In this document: positions 44,021 through 52,019 of the stretch, piece by piece
Numbering within the stretch: the stretch's first letter is position 1
Layout of the letters: every line of letters begins with the position of its first letter
Source of the DNA: [Scytonema hofmanni] UTEX 2349
GTDB taxonomy: Bacteria; Cyanobacteriota; Cyanobacteriia; Cyanobacteriales; Nostocaceae
DNA length: 64,000 bases
Assembly (NCBI RefSeq): GCF_000582685.1
Contig: NZ_KK073769.1
Span: forward strand, 316,837-380,836
Direction: 5' to 3'
Program-made: the position numbers and the translations under genes
Notes under the pieces: model-generated
Told to the model about the DNA's origin: nothing
Databases searched by the model: none
Seen by the model: only the letters and a program-made list of their open reading frames with translations

Positions 44021-44923
44021 ATGTGGGAATATACAGACAAAGTATTAGAACTCTTCTACAATCCCAAAAATCAGGGTGAAATAGAAGAAACTGCTGAACA
44101 AAATGTTAAGGTTGCTACTGGTGAAGTCGGTAGTATTGCTTGCGGTGATGCTTTAAGATTGCATCTAAAAGTTCAAGTTGATACAGACAAGATTCTTGAT
44201 GCACGCTTTCAAACCTTTGGTTGTACGAGTGCGATCGCTTCAAGTAGTGCTTTGACTGAATTAGTTAAAGGTTTAACTCTTGATGAAGCGCTCGAAGTCA
44301 CAAACAAAGATATCGCTAATTATTTAGGTGGACTTCCTGAAGCCAAAATGCATTGTTCGGTAATGGGACAAGAAGCTTTAGAAGCTGCTATCTTTAATTA
44401 TCGAGGCATTGAGCGCGAAGTTCATGACGATGATGATGAAGGTGCGCTAATTTGTACTTGTTTTGGCATCAGCGATACAAAGATTCGCCGCGTAATCAGA
44501 GAGAATAGTCTTATCACCGCAGAGGAAGTAACAAATTACGTTAAAGCTGGTGGCGGATGCGGTTCTTGTTTAGCGACTATTGATGATATAATTAAAGAAG
44601 TGCAAAGGGAATCTGCACTGCCAATCGCCGCTCCTGCAAGTAATAAGGGCGGGGTTGCTACAGAAATTAGACCGTTGACGACCGTCCAAAAAATCGCACT
44701 CATTCAAAAAGTGCTGGATGAAGAAGTTAGACCTGTATTGCTAGCCGATGGTGGAGATGTCGAATTGTACGATGTCGAAGGCGATCGCGTTAAGGTTCTA
44801 CTCCAAGGTGCATGTGGTTCTTGTTCTAGTAGTACTGCAACCTTGAAAATTGCGATTGAAGCGAGATTGCGCGATCGCATTTCTCAAAGCATAGTCGTCG
44901 AAGCAGTTGAGCCATTGTTCTAA
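44021..44923 (+). CDS. nifU: Fe-S cluster scaffold NifU
   Basis: 300 residues, full three-domain NifU. The N-terminal IscU-like domain has cysteines at IACGDALRL (C41), TFGCTSA and KMHCSVMGQE. The middle [2Fe-2S] domain is ALICTCFGISDTKIRRVI to GGGCGSC. The C-terminal Nfu domain has GACGSCSSST. It assembles [4Fe-4S] clusters for nitrogenase with NifS. It is followed by glbN instead of nifH directly. Confidence 0.96.
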   Translation: MWEYTDKVLELFYNPKNQGEIEETAEQNVKVATGEVGSIACGDALRLHLKVQVDTDKILDARFQTFGCTSAIASSSALTELVKGLTLDEALEVTNKDIANYLGGLPEAKMHCSVMGQEALEAAIFNYRGIEREVHDDDDEGALICTCFGISDTKIRRVIRENSLITAEEVTNYVKAGGGCGSCLATIDDIIKEVQRESALPIAAPASNKGGVATEIRPLTTVQKIALIQKVLDEEVRPVLLADGGDVELYDVEGDRVKVLLQGACGSCSSSTATLKIAIEARLRDRISQSIVVEAVEPLF

Positions 44924-45070
44924 GGTTTAAGTACTCTACAAATACGTCATAGTATCAGCCAAGTAGAGAAAGTAGGATTTGACCCAAATAACTTGCGATC
45001 TTTCCGTCCTACTGACAAAAGACAGCAACACCACATATTAGTCATCCAACTCGCTTCAAAGGAGAAAGAT

Positions 45071-45427
45071 ATGGACAAGTTGTACGATAAACTTGGCGGA
45101 AAACCAACTCTGGATAAAGTAGTCCAGGATTTCCACAAACGTATTTTAGCAGATAACACCCTCCAACCGTTTTTTGCTAAAACAGACATGGAAAAGCAAC
45201 GTCAGCATCAAGTTGCTTTCTTCGCTCAAATTTTTGAAGGTCCCAACGAATACAAGGGACGCGCAATGGAAGCAACCCACGCGGGTATGAATCTACAGCA
45301 GCCACACTTCGATGCGATCGTTAAGCATTTGAAAGATTCAATGGCTGTAGGTGGTGCTTCAGCTGAAGACACAAACGCCGCAGTTGCTCGTGTTGAAAAA
45401 TTGAAGGGTGCTATTTTAAACAAATAG
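45071..45427 (+). CDS. glbN: cyanoglobin (truncated group I haemoglobin)
   Basis: 118 residues from ATG45071, preceded by AAAGGAG 7 bp upstream; the frame opens earlier, but the globin starts here (MDKLYDKLGGKP). trHb1 features: the GG turn, FHKRILADNTLQPFFAKTDM, and the proximal His in THAGMNLQQPHFD. The length equals that of Nostoc commune GlbN, which is likewise encoded between nifU and nifH (established). It probably binds oxygen near the membrane under microaerobic, nitrogen-limited conditions. Confidence 0.92.
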   Translation: MDKLYDKLGGKPTLDKVVQDFHKRILADNTLQPFFAKTDMEKQRQHQVAFFAQIFEGPNEYKGRAMEATHAGMNLQQPHFDAIVKHLKDSMAVGGASAEDTNAAVARVEKLKGAILNK

Positions 45428-45801
45428 TCCCTGCTACCAACTCAAAATTCGCTCATTCCCAAAGAAGATTGTAATTTTGAATTTTGAATTGGGGCAAAGC
45501 GCGGGTCAAGTTCTACTTCTTATTAAGCACTGAAACAAATTATGACGTATTTGTAAAGTGCCTAATTCTTAGGCTCATTGGTCATTAGTTAAAACTAATG
45601 ACCAGTGATAAAAAATAATCATAAAACTAAAAGAAAACAAATTTAACGAGGAAACGATGATGCTTTCAATAATTTTGGGAGAGCGATCGCCTCCAGGCAC
45701 GTTCTTCTCGCGGTCAGCGCTGTAAATCGGGCGTGAACCCATCACACAAACGCTGCATACCCATTAACCATTAATCAACCAATTGCAGGAGCAAAACAAT
45801 C
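45428..45801 (+). promoter_or_regulatory. nifH leader region (374 bp)
   Basis: An AT-rich segment (45540-45660) and a purine-rich stretch with AACGAGGAAACG lie upstream of nifH, and GCAGGAGC lies about 9 bp before the ATG as ribosome-binding site. Tract 45440-45510 is AT-rich filler. A nifH-specific promoter is expected, but I cannot define its boxes. No gene is seen. Confidence 0.4.
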
Positions 45802-46698
45802 ATGTCCGTTGATGAAAAAATTAGACAGATAGCTTTCTACGGTAAAGGCGGTATTGGTAAATCTACCACCTCTCAAAATACCCTTGCAGCTATGGCAGAA
45901 ATGGGTCAGCGCATTTTGATTGTGGGTTGCGACCCCAAAGCTGACTCCACCCGTTTGATGCTGCACAGCAAAGCTCAAACAAGCGTTCTTCAATTGGCTG
46001 CTGAACGTGGTGCTGTTGAAGATATAGAACTGCATGAAGTCATGCTCACCGGCTTCCGCAACGTTCGTTGCGTAGAATCTGGTGGTCCAGAACCCGGTGT
46101 AGGTTGCGCCGGTCGTGGTATCATCACCGCTATTAACTTCTTAGAAGAAAACGGTGCTTACCAAGACGTTGACTTCGTATCTTACGACGTATTAGGTGAC
46201 GTTGTATGTGGCGGTTTCGCTATGCCTATCCGTGAAGGCAAAGCACAAGAAATCTACATCGTTACATCTGGTGAAATGATGGCGATGTATGCAGCTAACA
46301 ACATCGCTCGCGGTGTTTTGAAATATGCTCACACTGGTGGTGTGCGCTTGGGTGGATTGATTTGTAACAGCCGTAACGTTGACCGGGAAATCGAACTAAT
46401 CGAAACCCTGGCAAAACGCTTGAACACCCAAATGATTCACTATGTACCTCGCGACAACATCGTTCAACACGCAGAATTGCGTCGGATGACTGTCAACGAG
46501 TACGCACCTGACAGCAATCAAAGTCAAGAATATCGTGCATTAGCTACCAAGATCATCGAAAACAAAAATCTAGCTATCCCCACACCCATCGAAATGGAAG
46601 AGCTAGAAGAATTGTTGATTGAATTTGGTGTTCTCGAAAGCGACGAAAACACAGAGAAGATGGTTGGTAAGAGTGCTGTCGAAGCTCCTGTAGTATAA
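45802..46698 (+). CDS. nifH: nitrogenase iron protein
   Basis: 298 residues. P-loop GKGGIGKSTT (14-23), switch I DPKADSTRLML, the cluster-ligating cysteines in GVGCAGRGII and DVVCGGFAMPI, and the ADP-ribosylation Arg context in RCVESGGPEPG. It is the ATP-dependent electron donor of nitrogenase and is needed for FeMo-co and P-cluster formation. The sequence is close to heterocyst NifH1. Followed by nifD after 175 bp with a stem-loop. Confidence 0.98.
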   Translation: MSVDEKIRQIAFYGKGGIGKSTTSQNTLAAMAEMGQRILIVGCDPKADSTRLMLHSKAQTSVLQLAAERGAVEDIELHEVMLTGFRNVRCVESGGPEPGVGCAGRGIITAINFLEENGAYQDVDFVSYDVLGDVVCGGFAMPIREGKAQEIYIVTSGEMMAMYAANNIARGVLKYAHTGGVRLGGLICNSRNVDREIELIETLAKRLNTQMIHYVPRDNIVQHAELRRMTVNEYAPDSNQSQEYRALATKIIENKNLAIPTPIEMEELEELLIEFGVLESDENTEKMVGKSAVEAPVV

Positions 46699-46776
46699 GT
46701 CCGTTTAAAAGGAAAAAGAAAAAAGGAGTAAATTGCATAATTTCCCTTTTACTTTCTCCCCTCCTTCTACCCCTTC

Positions 46777-46793
46777 GGGGACTACAAGTCCCC
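46777..46793 (+). promoter_or_regulatory. stem-loop between nifH and nifD
   Basis: A 7-bp stem GGGGACT / AGTCCCC with a 3-base loop lies 79 bp after nifH, flanked by CCCCTTCGGGG-type overlap. No T-run follows, so it is not a classical terminator. A hairpin here would suit mRNA processing or nifH transcript stabilisation, which is inference. Confidence 0.55.
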
Positions 46794-46873
46794 AACCCCA
46801 GAGGGAAGATCAGCAATAAAATGTGCCCTTCCCTTCCCTATTCCCAGATCCTTAAGACCTACTGAGGCAGAAT

Positions 46874-48289
46874 ATGACACCTCCAGAAAACAAGAACATC
46901 ATCGAAGAAAGAAAAGAACTAATTAAAGAAGTTCTCGAAGCTTACCCCGACAAAGCGAAGAAAAAACGGGAAAAGCACTTAAACGTATTTGAAGAAGGCA
47001 AAGCTGACTGCGGCGTTAAGTCTAACATCAAATCTCTTCCTGGTGTAATGACCGCTCGTGGTTGTGCTTATGCAGGTTCTAAGGGTGTGGTTTGGGGTCC
47101 CATCAAAGACATGATCCACATCAGCCACGGTCCTGTAGGTTGTGGTTACTGGTCTTGGTCTGGTCGTCGTAACTACTACATCGGCACCACAGGTATAGAC
47201 AGCTTTGGCACCATGAACTTCACCTCGGACTTCCAAGAAAGAGATATCGTTTTCGGTGGTGACAAAAAACTCTTCAAGCTAATCGAAGAACTCGATGTAC
47301 TTTTCCCTCTCAACCGTGGTGTTTCCATTCAATCTGAATGTCCCATCGGTCTAATTGGGGATGACATTGAAGCTGTTGCTAAAAAAGCAGCAAAAGCAAT
47401 TGAAAAGCCTGTAGTTCCCGTGCGTTGCGAAGGCTTCCGGGGTGTTTCTCAGTCTTTGGGACACCACATTGCTAACGACATGGTTCGTGACTGGGTTTTC
47501 ACCAGAGCAGACAAAGAGAAGAAAGATGGCAAACTACAATTCGAGGGTACTCCCTACGATGTAGCAATTATTGGTGACTATAACATCGGTGGTGATGCTT
47601 GGGCTAGCCGCATTTTGTTAGAAGAAATCGGCTTGCGCGTAGTCGCTCAATGGTCGGGTGATGGCACCATCAATGAAATGATGATGACACCGAACGTGAA
47701 GATGAACTTGATTCACTGCTACCGTTCGATGAACTACATCAGCCGTCACATGGAAGAAGCTTATGGTATTCCCTGGTTGGAATACAACTTCTTTGGTCCT
47801 ACCAAGATTGCTGAATCTTTACGGGAAATCGCTTCTAAATTTGACGAGACAATCCAAGCAAATGCTGAGAAGGTAATTGCCAAATATCAGCCAACAATGG
47901 ATGCGGTAATTGCTAAGTATCGTCCAGGTTTGGAAGGCAAGACTGTTGCTATCATGGTTGGTGGTCTACGTCCTCGCCACGTTGTCCCAGCTTTCCTAGA
48001 CTTGGGTATGAAGATGATTGGTACAGGTTATGAGTTCGCTCATAATGACGATTACAAACGTACCACTCACTACATCGAAAACGGCACTATCGTTTATGAC
48101 GACGTTACCGCTTACGAATTCGAGGAGTTTATCAAAGCACTGAAGCCTGACCTCGTAGCTTCTGGTGTGAAAGAGAAGTATGTTTTCCAAAAGATGGGTC
48201 TTCCTTTCCGTCAAATGCACTCTTGGGATTACTCCGAACCTAGCGATGCCTTCGGCAATGCTACGCAAACGCTCTTACAATCGATATAA
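46874..48289 (+). CDS. nifD: nitrogenase MoFe protein alpha chain, 5' part, interrupted by excision element
   Basis: 471 codons, of which the first 454 are NifD. P-cluster cysteines occur in RGCAYAGSKG, GPVGCGYWSWS and QSECPIGLIG; the FeMo-co Cys in LIHCYRSMNYI and the cofactor His in RQMHSWDYS are present. After Ser454 the usual ending (G-P-Y-H-G-x-D-G-F) is replaced by EPSDAFGNATQTLLQSI. The break coincides with GGATTACTCCG at 48226-48236, the nifD-element core. The complete gene should form only after excision in heterocysts. nifK is not in the window. Confidence 0.95.
   Translation: MTPPENKNIIEERKELIKEVLEAYPDKAKKKREKHLNVFEEGKADCGVKSNIKSLPGVMTARGCAYAGSKGVVWGPIKDMIHISHGPVGCGYWSWSGRRNYYIGTTGIDSFGTMNFTSDFQERDIVFGGDKKLFKLIEELDVLFPLNRGVSIQSECPIGLIGDDIEAVAKKAAKAIEKPVVPVRCEGFRGVSQSLGHHIANDMVRDWVFTRADKEKKDGKLQFEGTPYDVAIIGDYNIGGDAWASRILLEEIGLRVVAQWSGDGTINEMMMTPNVKMNLIHCYRSMNYISRHMEEAYGIPWLEYNFFGPTKIAESLREIASKFDETIQANAEKVIAKYQPTMDAVIAKYRPGLEGKTVAIMVGGLRPRHVVPAFLDLGMKMIGTGYEFAHNDDYKRTTHYIENGTIVYDDVTAYEFEEFIKALKPDLVASGVKEKYVFQKMGLPFRQMHSWDYSEPSDAFGNATQTLLQSI
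48226..48236 (+). mobile_element. nifD-element core recombination site (nifD 5'-proximal end)
   Basis: GGATTACTCCG matches the 11-bp direct repeat at which XisA excises the nifD element in Nostoc/Anabaena PCC 7120 (established). The core lies in the WDYS codons of nifD, exactly where homology ends. The second copy was not seen in the window, so the element should extend beyond 64000. Confidence 0.9.
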
Positions 48290-48516
48290 TGCAAGGTTTT
48301 TTGGCGGCGGGAGGAAAAAGAGCCTATTTCTAGCCTAAATGCGAGTTGCAGGGTTATGTAGGAACAATCTGTTTTGATGCTTTAGACAGTATAACTCTTA
48401 TGGAGTATGGTTTTTAGATTTTGATTGCATTTTGCTTCAAGAAAAACTGTCAAATAAAAGACTATTTTTAATGACGTTTTTTTAGATTAATTGCCCAAAT
48501 CTTTTTTGTTTCGCGC

Positions 48517-48540
48517 AAAGGCGCATTTGATCTACAAAGT
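48517..48540. repeat. short direct repeat with 51866-51890
   Basis: GCGCATTTGATCTACAAAGTGT here and ACGCATTTGACCTACAAAGTGT at about 51867 share CGCATTTGAYCTACAAAGTGT. The 316-bp stretch 48290-48605 is otherwise AT-rich without a supported gene. Confidence 0.6.
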
Positions 48541-48605
48541 GTTAGCCTGCTAGACTGAAGCAATTGGATGCAGAAAAGACGAATGAATAACGTCTGGAGG
48601 TTTTC

Positions 48606-48851
48606 TTGAGTATTATACAAGCTGCCACTGAAAAAATGCGATCGCTCCCACCAGAGAAGCAACAAGAGGTCTTAAATTTTATTGAGTTTCTGCAAAGTCA
48701 AATAGCACAACAAAACACAAACATTGAACAAATTGAGCCTATTTCATTTTTGGCAGCAGCTCAACAATTTGCTGGTTGTGTCGATGGTGGCCCCGGTGAT
48801 TTAGCGACGAACAAACAATATGTAACTTGTTACTTTTGCCCCATTTGGTGA
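48606..48851 (+). CDS. DUF2281-type antitoxin, orphan
   Basis: 81 residues from a TTG start with GGAGG 6 bp upstream. KMRSLPPEKQQEVLNFIEFL is the typical DUF2281/YefM-like helix pattern; the middle AAQQFAGCVDGGPGDLATN is a common end for such antitoxins. The last residues (VTCYFCPIW) look unlike the family, so the end may have been altered by a small deletion. No toxin gene follows. Confidence 0.65.
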   Translation: MSIIQAATEKMRSLPPEKQQEVLNFIEFLQSQIAQQNTNIEQIEPISFLAAAQQFAGCVDGGPGDLATNKQYVTCYFCPIW

Positions 48852-48926
48852 GCTTCTGCATAGATTCGCAGTGCTGCTGCCATTCTCTTTTCATAATCTT
48901 CACCCTGAGACGGTTCGCATCGACTA

Positions 48927-49553
48927 TCACTTTGTATGTCTCCTCCTAACGTTAAAACACTCCTCAAATTTCTGAAATAACTTGCCTGACTCTACAAAAC
49001 CAATTTCTTGTGTCCAACTCTCAATGCAAAACAGAAACCCCTGAAGATCATGTTCTACAAGTGTCAGTGCTTTCTCGAACTGAGAGCGCGAAACATCAAT
49101 ATGAGAGGCACTACTCGCTGGTTCTATCCCACCATCTGACCAAATACGAACAACATCACCTAACCCCTCAACCCACGGACTTGGATCGTGTCCTAACCAG
49201 GGTGACTGACCTGTTTTCAGAAAATCTATCCATTCTCGCCACGTTTCGAGTCCGCAACAACAGCTTGGGGAAATAGTATCCTGCCCGGTGCAGACTACTT
49301 GGATCCCACCCGGTAGCACCAAACTTTTCGCTTTGAGGATTTGTTTTAGGACTACTTGTTTATCGCTTGAAAGTTCTATTTGGTTGTACTGAGCTAATTG
49401 TGCAAAAACCAATCCGATTTCTGGGTAGGTCATTTCTCCCCATAAACGGATCAATGAAAAGGGTCTAACCTCTGGAACTTCCCAAGGACAAAGAAACTCA
49501 CCTTCATAGTAAGGCGCTTCTATGACGGCTTGCATCTGGATAAACGTACTCAT
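48927..49553 (-). CDS. hypothetical protein, no family recognised
   Basis: 208 residues. The N terminus reads MQAVIEAPYYEGEFLCPWEV; the middle has a Cys-rich patch SPSCCCGLETWREWIDFLKT, then SPWLGHDPSPWVE and VVRIWSDGG. The C terminus is helical. No signal or membrane segment. The tryptophan-rich, acidic composition resembles proteins seen with toxin-immunity systems, but that is only an impression. A strong AGGAGGAG just before its stop could serve a short ORF downstream (about 48820-48940). Confidence 0.6.
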   Translation of the reverse strand: MSTFIQMQAVIEAPYYEGEFLCPWEVPEVRPFSLIRLWGEMTYPEIGLVFAQLAQYNQIELSSDKQVVLKQILKAKSLVLPGGIQVVCTGQDTISPSCCCGLETWREWIDFLKTGQSPWLGHDPSPWVEGLGDVVRIWSDGGIEPASSASHIDVSRSQFEKALTLVEHDLQGFLFCIESWTQEIGFVESGKLFQKFEECFNVRRRHTK

Positions 49554-49624
49554 GTTCAGTAAAAAAGTAGAGTGTTGTTGCGATCGCTTTTGCTAGATAA
49601 ACAACTATACGATGTTATGTTGTG

Positions 49625-49954
49625 TCACAACCCCAGCCATGTACGCAGAGATCGTTGTACTTGCTCAATGTCGGAGTCAGTCAACTTACCTATAATCGCA
49701 ACGACCAAACTCTGCTGTACTGTGTATAAACCCCGTTTTACTGCTGTCTCAACATTTAATCCGGCTCCTGACCAATCTGACAGCACGAATTCACCAACAA
49801 GTAAGGATGTAGTTTTGCTGGTTAGCGGTACAATAAAGACATCTTGAGAAACATGCGGCGCACTCACAACAACTGCCGGTCTAACTTTTGAGCCAGATAA
49901 ATCTGAAAAAGGATACCGAACCAAGATGATGTCATTTTTGGAGTAGCTGGGCAT
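49625..49954 (-). CDS. MazF/PemK-like toxin
   Basis: 109 residues from ATG49954. The family pattern is SKNDIILVRYPFSDLSGSKVRPAVVVS, then DVFIVPLTSKTTSLL and VIGKLTDSDIEQVQRSLRTW. It is a predicted mRNA interferase. It overlaps the antitoxin gene by 23 bp. The toxin is of the PemK/MazF type with a different partner class from the 4.6-kb pair. Confidence 0.85.
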   Translation of the reverse strand: MPSYSKNDIILVRYPFSDLSGSKVRPAVVVSAPHVSQDVFIVPLTSKTTSLLVGEFVLSDWSGAGLNVETAVKRGLYTVQQSLVVAIIGKLTDSDIEQVQRSLRTWLGL

Positions 49955-50135
49955 AAACATCATCCTCTGTGTTGTCCCAAATTGTGTTGAGTGACACCTG
50001 ACTTGTCTGAAGCCAGAAGTCAGCCTGCTCATCGGGGAGAAGTGTCACTAAAACCCTGGTACCTTCAGGAAGTTCCTCTGAGTCAAGTAATTCAATTTTT
50101 CCTTGACGAACAGTAGCCCACAGAGTTTTCAACAT
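49932..50135 (-). CDS. antitoxin partner of the MazF-like toxin
   Basis: 67 residues from ATG50135 (MLKTLWATVRQGKIELLDSE); the frame opens 17 codons earlier. The beta-strand N terminus resembles DUF104/AbrB-like antitoxins, followed by a C-terminal acidic tail NTIWDNTEDDVYAQLLQK that overlaps the toxin start. Confidence 0.75.
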   Translation of the reverse strand: MLKTLWATVRQGKIELLDSEELPEGTRVLVTLLPDEQADFWLQTSQVSLNTIWDNTEDDVYAQLLQK

Positions 50136-50249
50136 ATTACATAATGACAACAACAGTTTTAATTCTATATCATTACCATATCTCATACTGCATAAAAATT
50201 CTGTGTAAGGCGCGTGGATGCCTTCCTCTGAGTAATAGGAAAAGCGCGA

Positions 50250-50590
50250 TCGCTTTCACTCGACAATAAACTAGGCGATGTCTGCGACGGGCTACTTCTT
50301 GTGCATTAAACTGTCCAATTCTCAATTAACAATCCGGGTACTTTACTGAAATCCCGATGATTGCGCGTTAATAAAACTAATTTACGAGAAAGCGCGATCG
50401 CAGTAAAAGAAGTAGACTGTTGTTGCGATCGCTCTCACTCGACAAGAAACTAGGCGATGTCTGCGACGGGCTACTTCTTGTGCATTAAACTGTTACTACC
50501 TCTATTAACAATCCGGGTACTTTACTGAAATCCGGATGATTGCGCGTTAATAAAACTAATTTATGAGATAGTGCGATCGCCCCAACTCGA
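50250..50590. repeat. tandem duplication of about 175 bp containing vapC 3' ends
   Basis: A unit beginning GCGATCGCT, then CACTCGACAA, AAACTAGGCGATGTCTGCGA, CGGGCTACTTCTTGTGCATT, AACAATCCGGGTACTTTACT, and GCGCGTTAATAAAACTAATT occurs twice with over 85 percent identity by eye (starts near 50250 and 50426). Together with the rest of the 587-bp gap (50136-50722) it holds no intact gene. Confidence 0.85.
50306..50400 (-). pseudogene. VapC (PIN-domain toxin) 3' relic, copy 1
   Basis: Minus-strand reading gives the C terminus KLVLLTRNHRDFSKVPGLLI, then ENWTV and stop, as in VapC PIN-domain ribonucleases (TRNxxDFxxVPGL). The 5' two-thirds are missing. Confidence 0.7.
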
Positions 50591-50630
50591 CAACACGCCA
50601 CTGCATATTTATACTGGGTGAAGTTAGAAG
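50485..50630 (-). pseudogene. VapC (PIN-domain toxin) 3' relic, copy 2
   Basis: Minus-strand frame with AVACCRVGAIALSHKLVLLT, then RNHPDFSKVPGLL and a diverged end before stop. It extends further upstream than copy 1 but lacks the N-terminal Asp motifs and a start. Confidence 0.7.
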
Positions 50631-50722
50631 TTAAGCGATCGCGCTTGAGCATAAATAAGTCTGTCTAACTTAAATACACTTTAACGGCTAAGTTTACCCG
50701 GTGCGATCGCCACTTACTTTAT

Positions 50723-51685
50723 TTACCAATTCGTCAAGAAATTCCAATCTTTCTCGCTTTCGGCTTTATCTTCTTTTTCTAATTGATCTTCTTTCTCTAA
50801 TTGATCGTCTGTCTCTGACTGGTTAATTTCTAATTTCTTTAGGTTAGGCTGGCTTTTCACCGCTTCGTACTCACCGGAATTAACCCATTTCAATAGTTCA
50901 GCTGCGCGGAGAATGATCCAGGAACTATTCGATTCGCTAAAACTAAGCAGTTTCATGAGTTTATCTGGATTATCCAACTCCTTGCTTGTAAATTCCTCTA
51001 CCTGATTGAGAAATTCTGAAATCACCACTGGTGTCAAATGTTCGTTTGGGAGTCCCCCCAGTTTCATCAATGTAGTTATAGCTATATTTACATCCTGACA
51101 AGCCAGTAACCCCGCTCGATCCGAGGTAAACCTTGCCATCATCAACCAATTCCAGAATGCAACTTCCATCCCACTGGCTGCCAAGCCACCCAAGCCTAAT
51201 GTGGCAGAATTGATTAAGCCTTTTATAGTTGGCATCACTAACGCCATTTGATGATAAAGCATGTGCTGGCTCTTGATGTGAGCAATTTCATGCCCCATGA
51301 CATATACTAGTTCCTCTGGTGAGAGCCATTCGTATGTTTCTAAATTGATGTTGACAATCGGACTTTCCACCCCAATTGTGATAGTGCGGATATGTCCCGT
51401 ACCGCGAAACAGATACAGTTCCGGTAAAGGTGCGTCCAAAACGCGGCAAGCTTCTACCAACGATAAATGCAACACCGGAAAGTTCTTGGATGTGACTCGA
51501 AAATCAGCACCTAAGCATCGAAGTCTAAGCAAGCGATCGATGCCATACTCGTTGACTTTTTTCATCAGCAAAGACACTCCGGGCATTTTCTCCAAAGATG
51601 CCAGCGCTTTGCGATCGAAAGGATGTTCGTAAACGTCTGACTTTAATCCAGTTAGTACTTTTCTTGTCATAGAATTTGCGCGCAT
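50723..51685 (-). CDS. M48-family metallopeptidase, multi-spanning
   Basis: 320 residues from ATG51685 (a start at 51670, MTRKVLTGLKSD, or upstream at 51766 is possible). DVYEHPFDRKALASLEKMPG is the usual N terminus. The zinc motif HEIAH is in YVMGHEIAHIKSQHML, and a late Asp/Glu is in ARFTSDRAGLLACQD. The C-terminal tail is charged and contains the duplicated DQLEKEDQLEKED. The family is distinct from the secreted M48 at 7979-8833. Located inside the nifD element beside the helicase gene; a joint role is not known. Confidence 0.85.
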   Translation of the reverse strand: MRANSMTRKVLTGLKSDVYEHPFDRKALASLEKMPGVSLLMKKVNEYGIDRLLRLRCLGADFRVTSKNFPVLHLSLVEACRVLDAPLPELYLFRGTGHIRTITIGVESPIVNINLETYEWLSPEELVYVMGHEIAHIKSQHMLYHQMALVMPTIKGLINSATLGLGGLAASGMEVAFWNWLMMARFTSDRAGLLACQDVNIAITTLMKLGGLPNEHLTPVVISEFLNQVEEFTSKELDNPDKLMKLLSFSESNSSWIILRAAELLKWVNSGEYEAVKSQPNLKKLEINQSETDDQLEKEDQLEKEDKAESEKDWNFLTNW

Positions 51686-52019
51686 TTGTAACTGTCTTTG
51701 GAGCCAATCAAAACTAAGTATAAAGTGCTTTCGCGTGAATGCGATCGCCCTAACTGAATTAATCAATATTAGAAAACGAAGGATTTTTTTATTTCTCCTG
51801 CTTTCACAAATGTAAACTAAATATAGCGATCGCCTGTTACTAAATTTAAAATAACTTCATTTTATACACGCATTTGACCTACAAAGTGTGTACCCGTAGG
51901 GAACTTATATCTTGCACCTGTAAGCATAAACAATGAACCAAATGAGAGCAAATAAGAGTGAGGCAATGCAAATGGCTTATAGTGACTTTACGTTGACTAA
52001 GTTTAAAAAAGATTTCAAT

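Noticed and set aside
48739..48930. Minus-strand short ORF after AGGAGGAG (GEDYEKRMAAAL in an alternative frame)
   Set aside because: Two frames compete, neither has a family match, so no gene is called.
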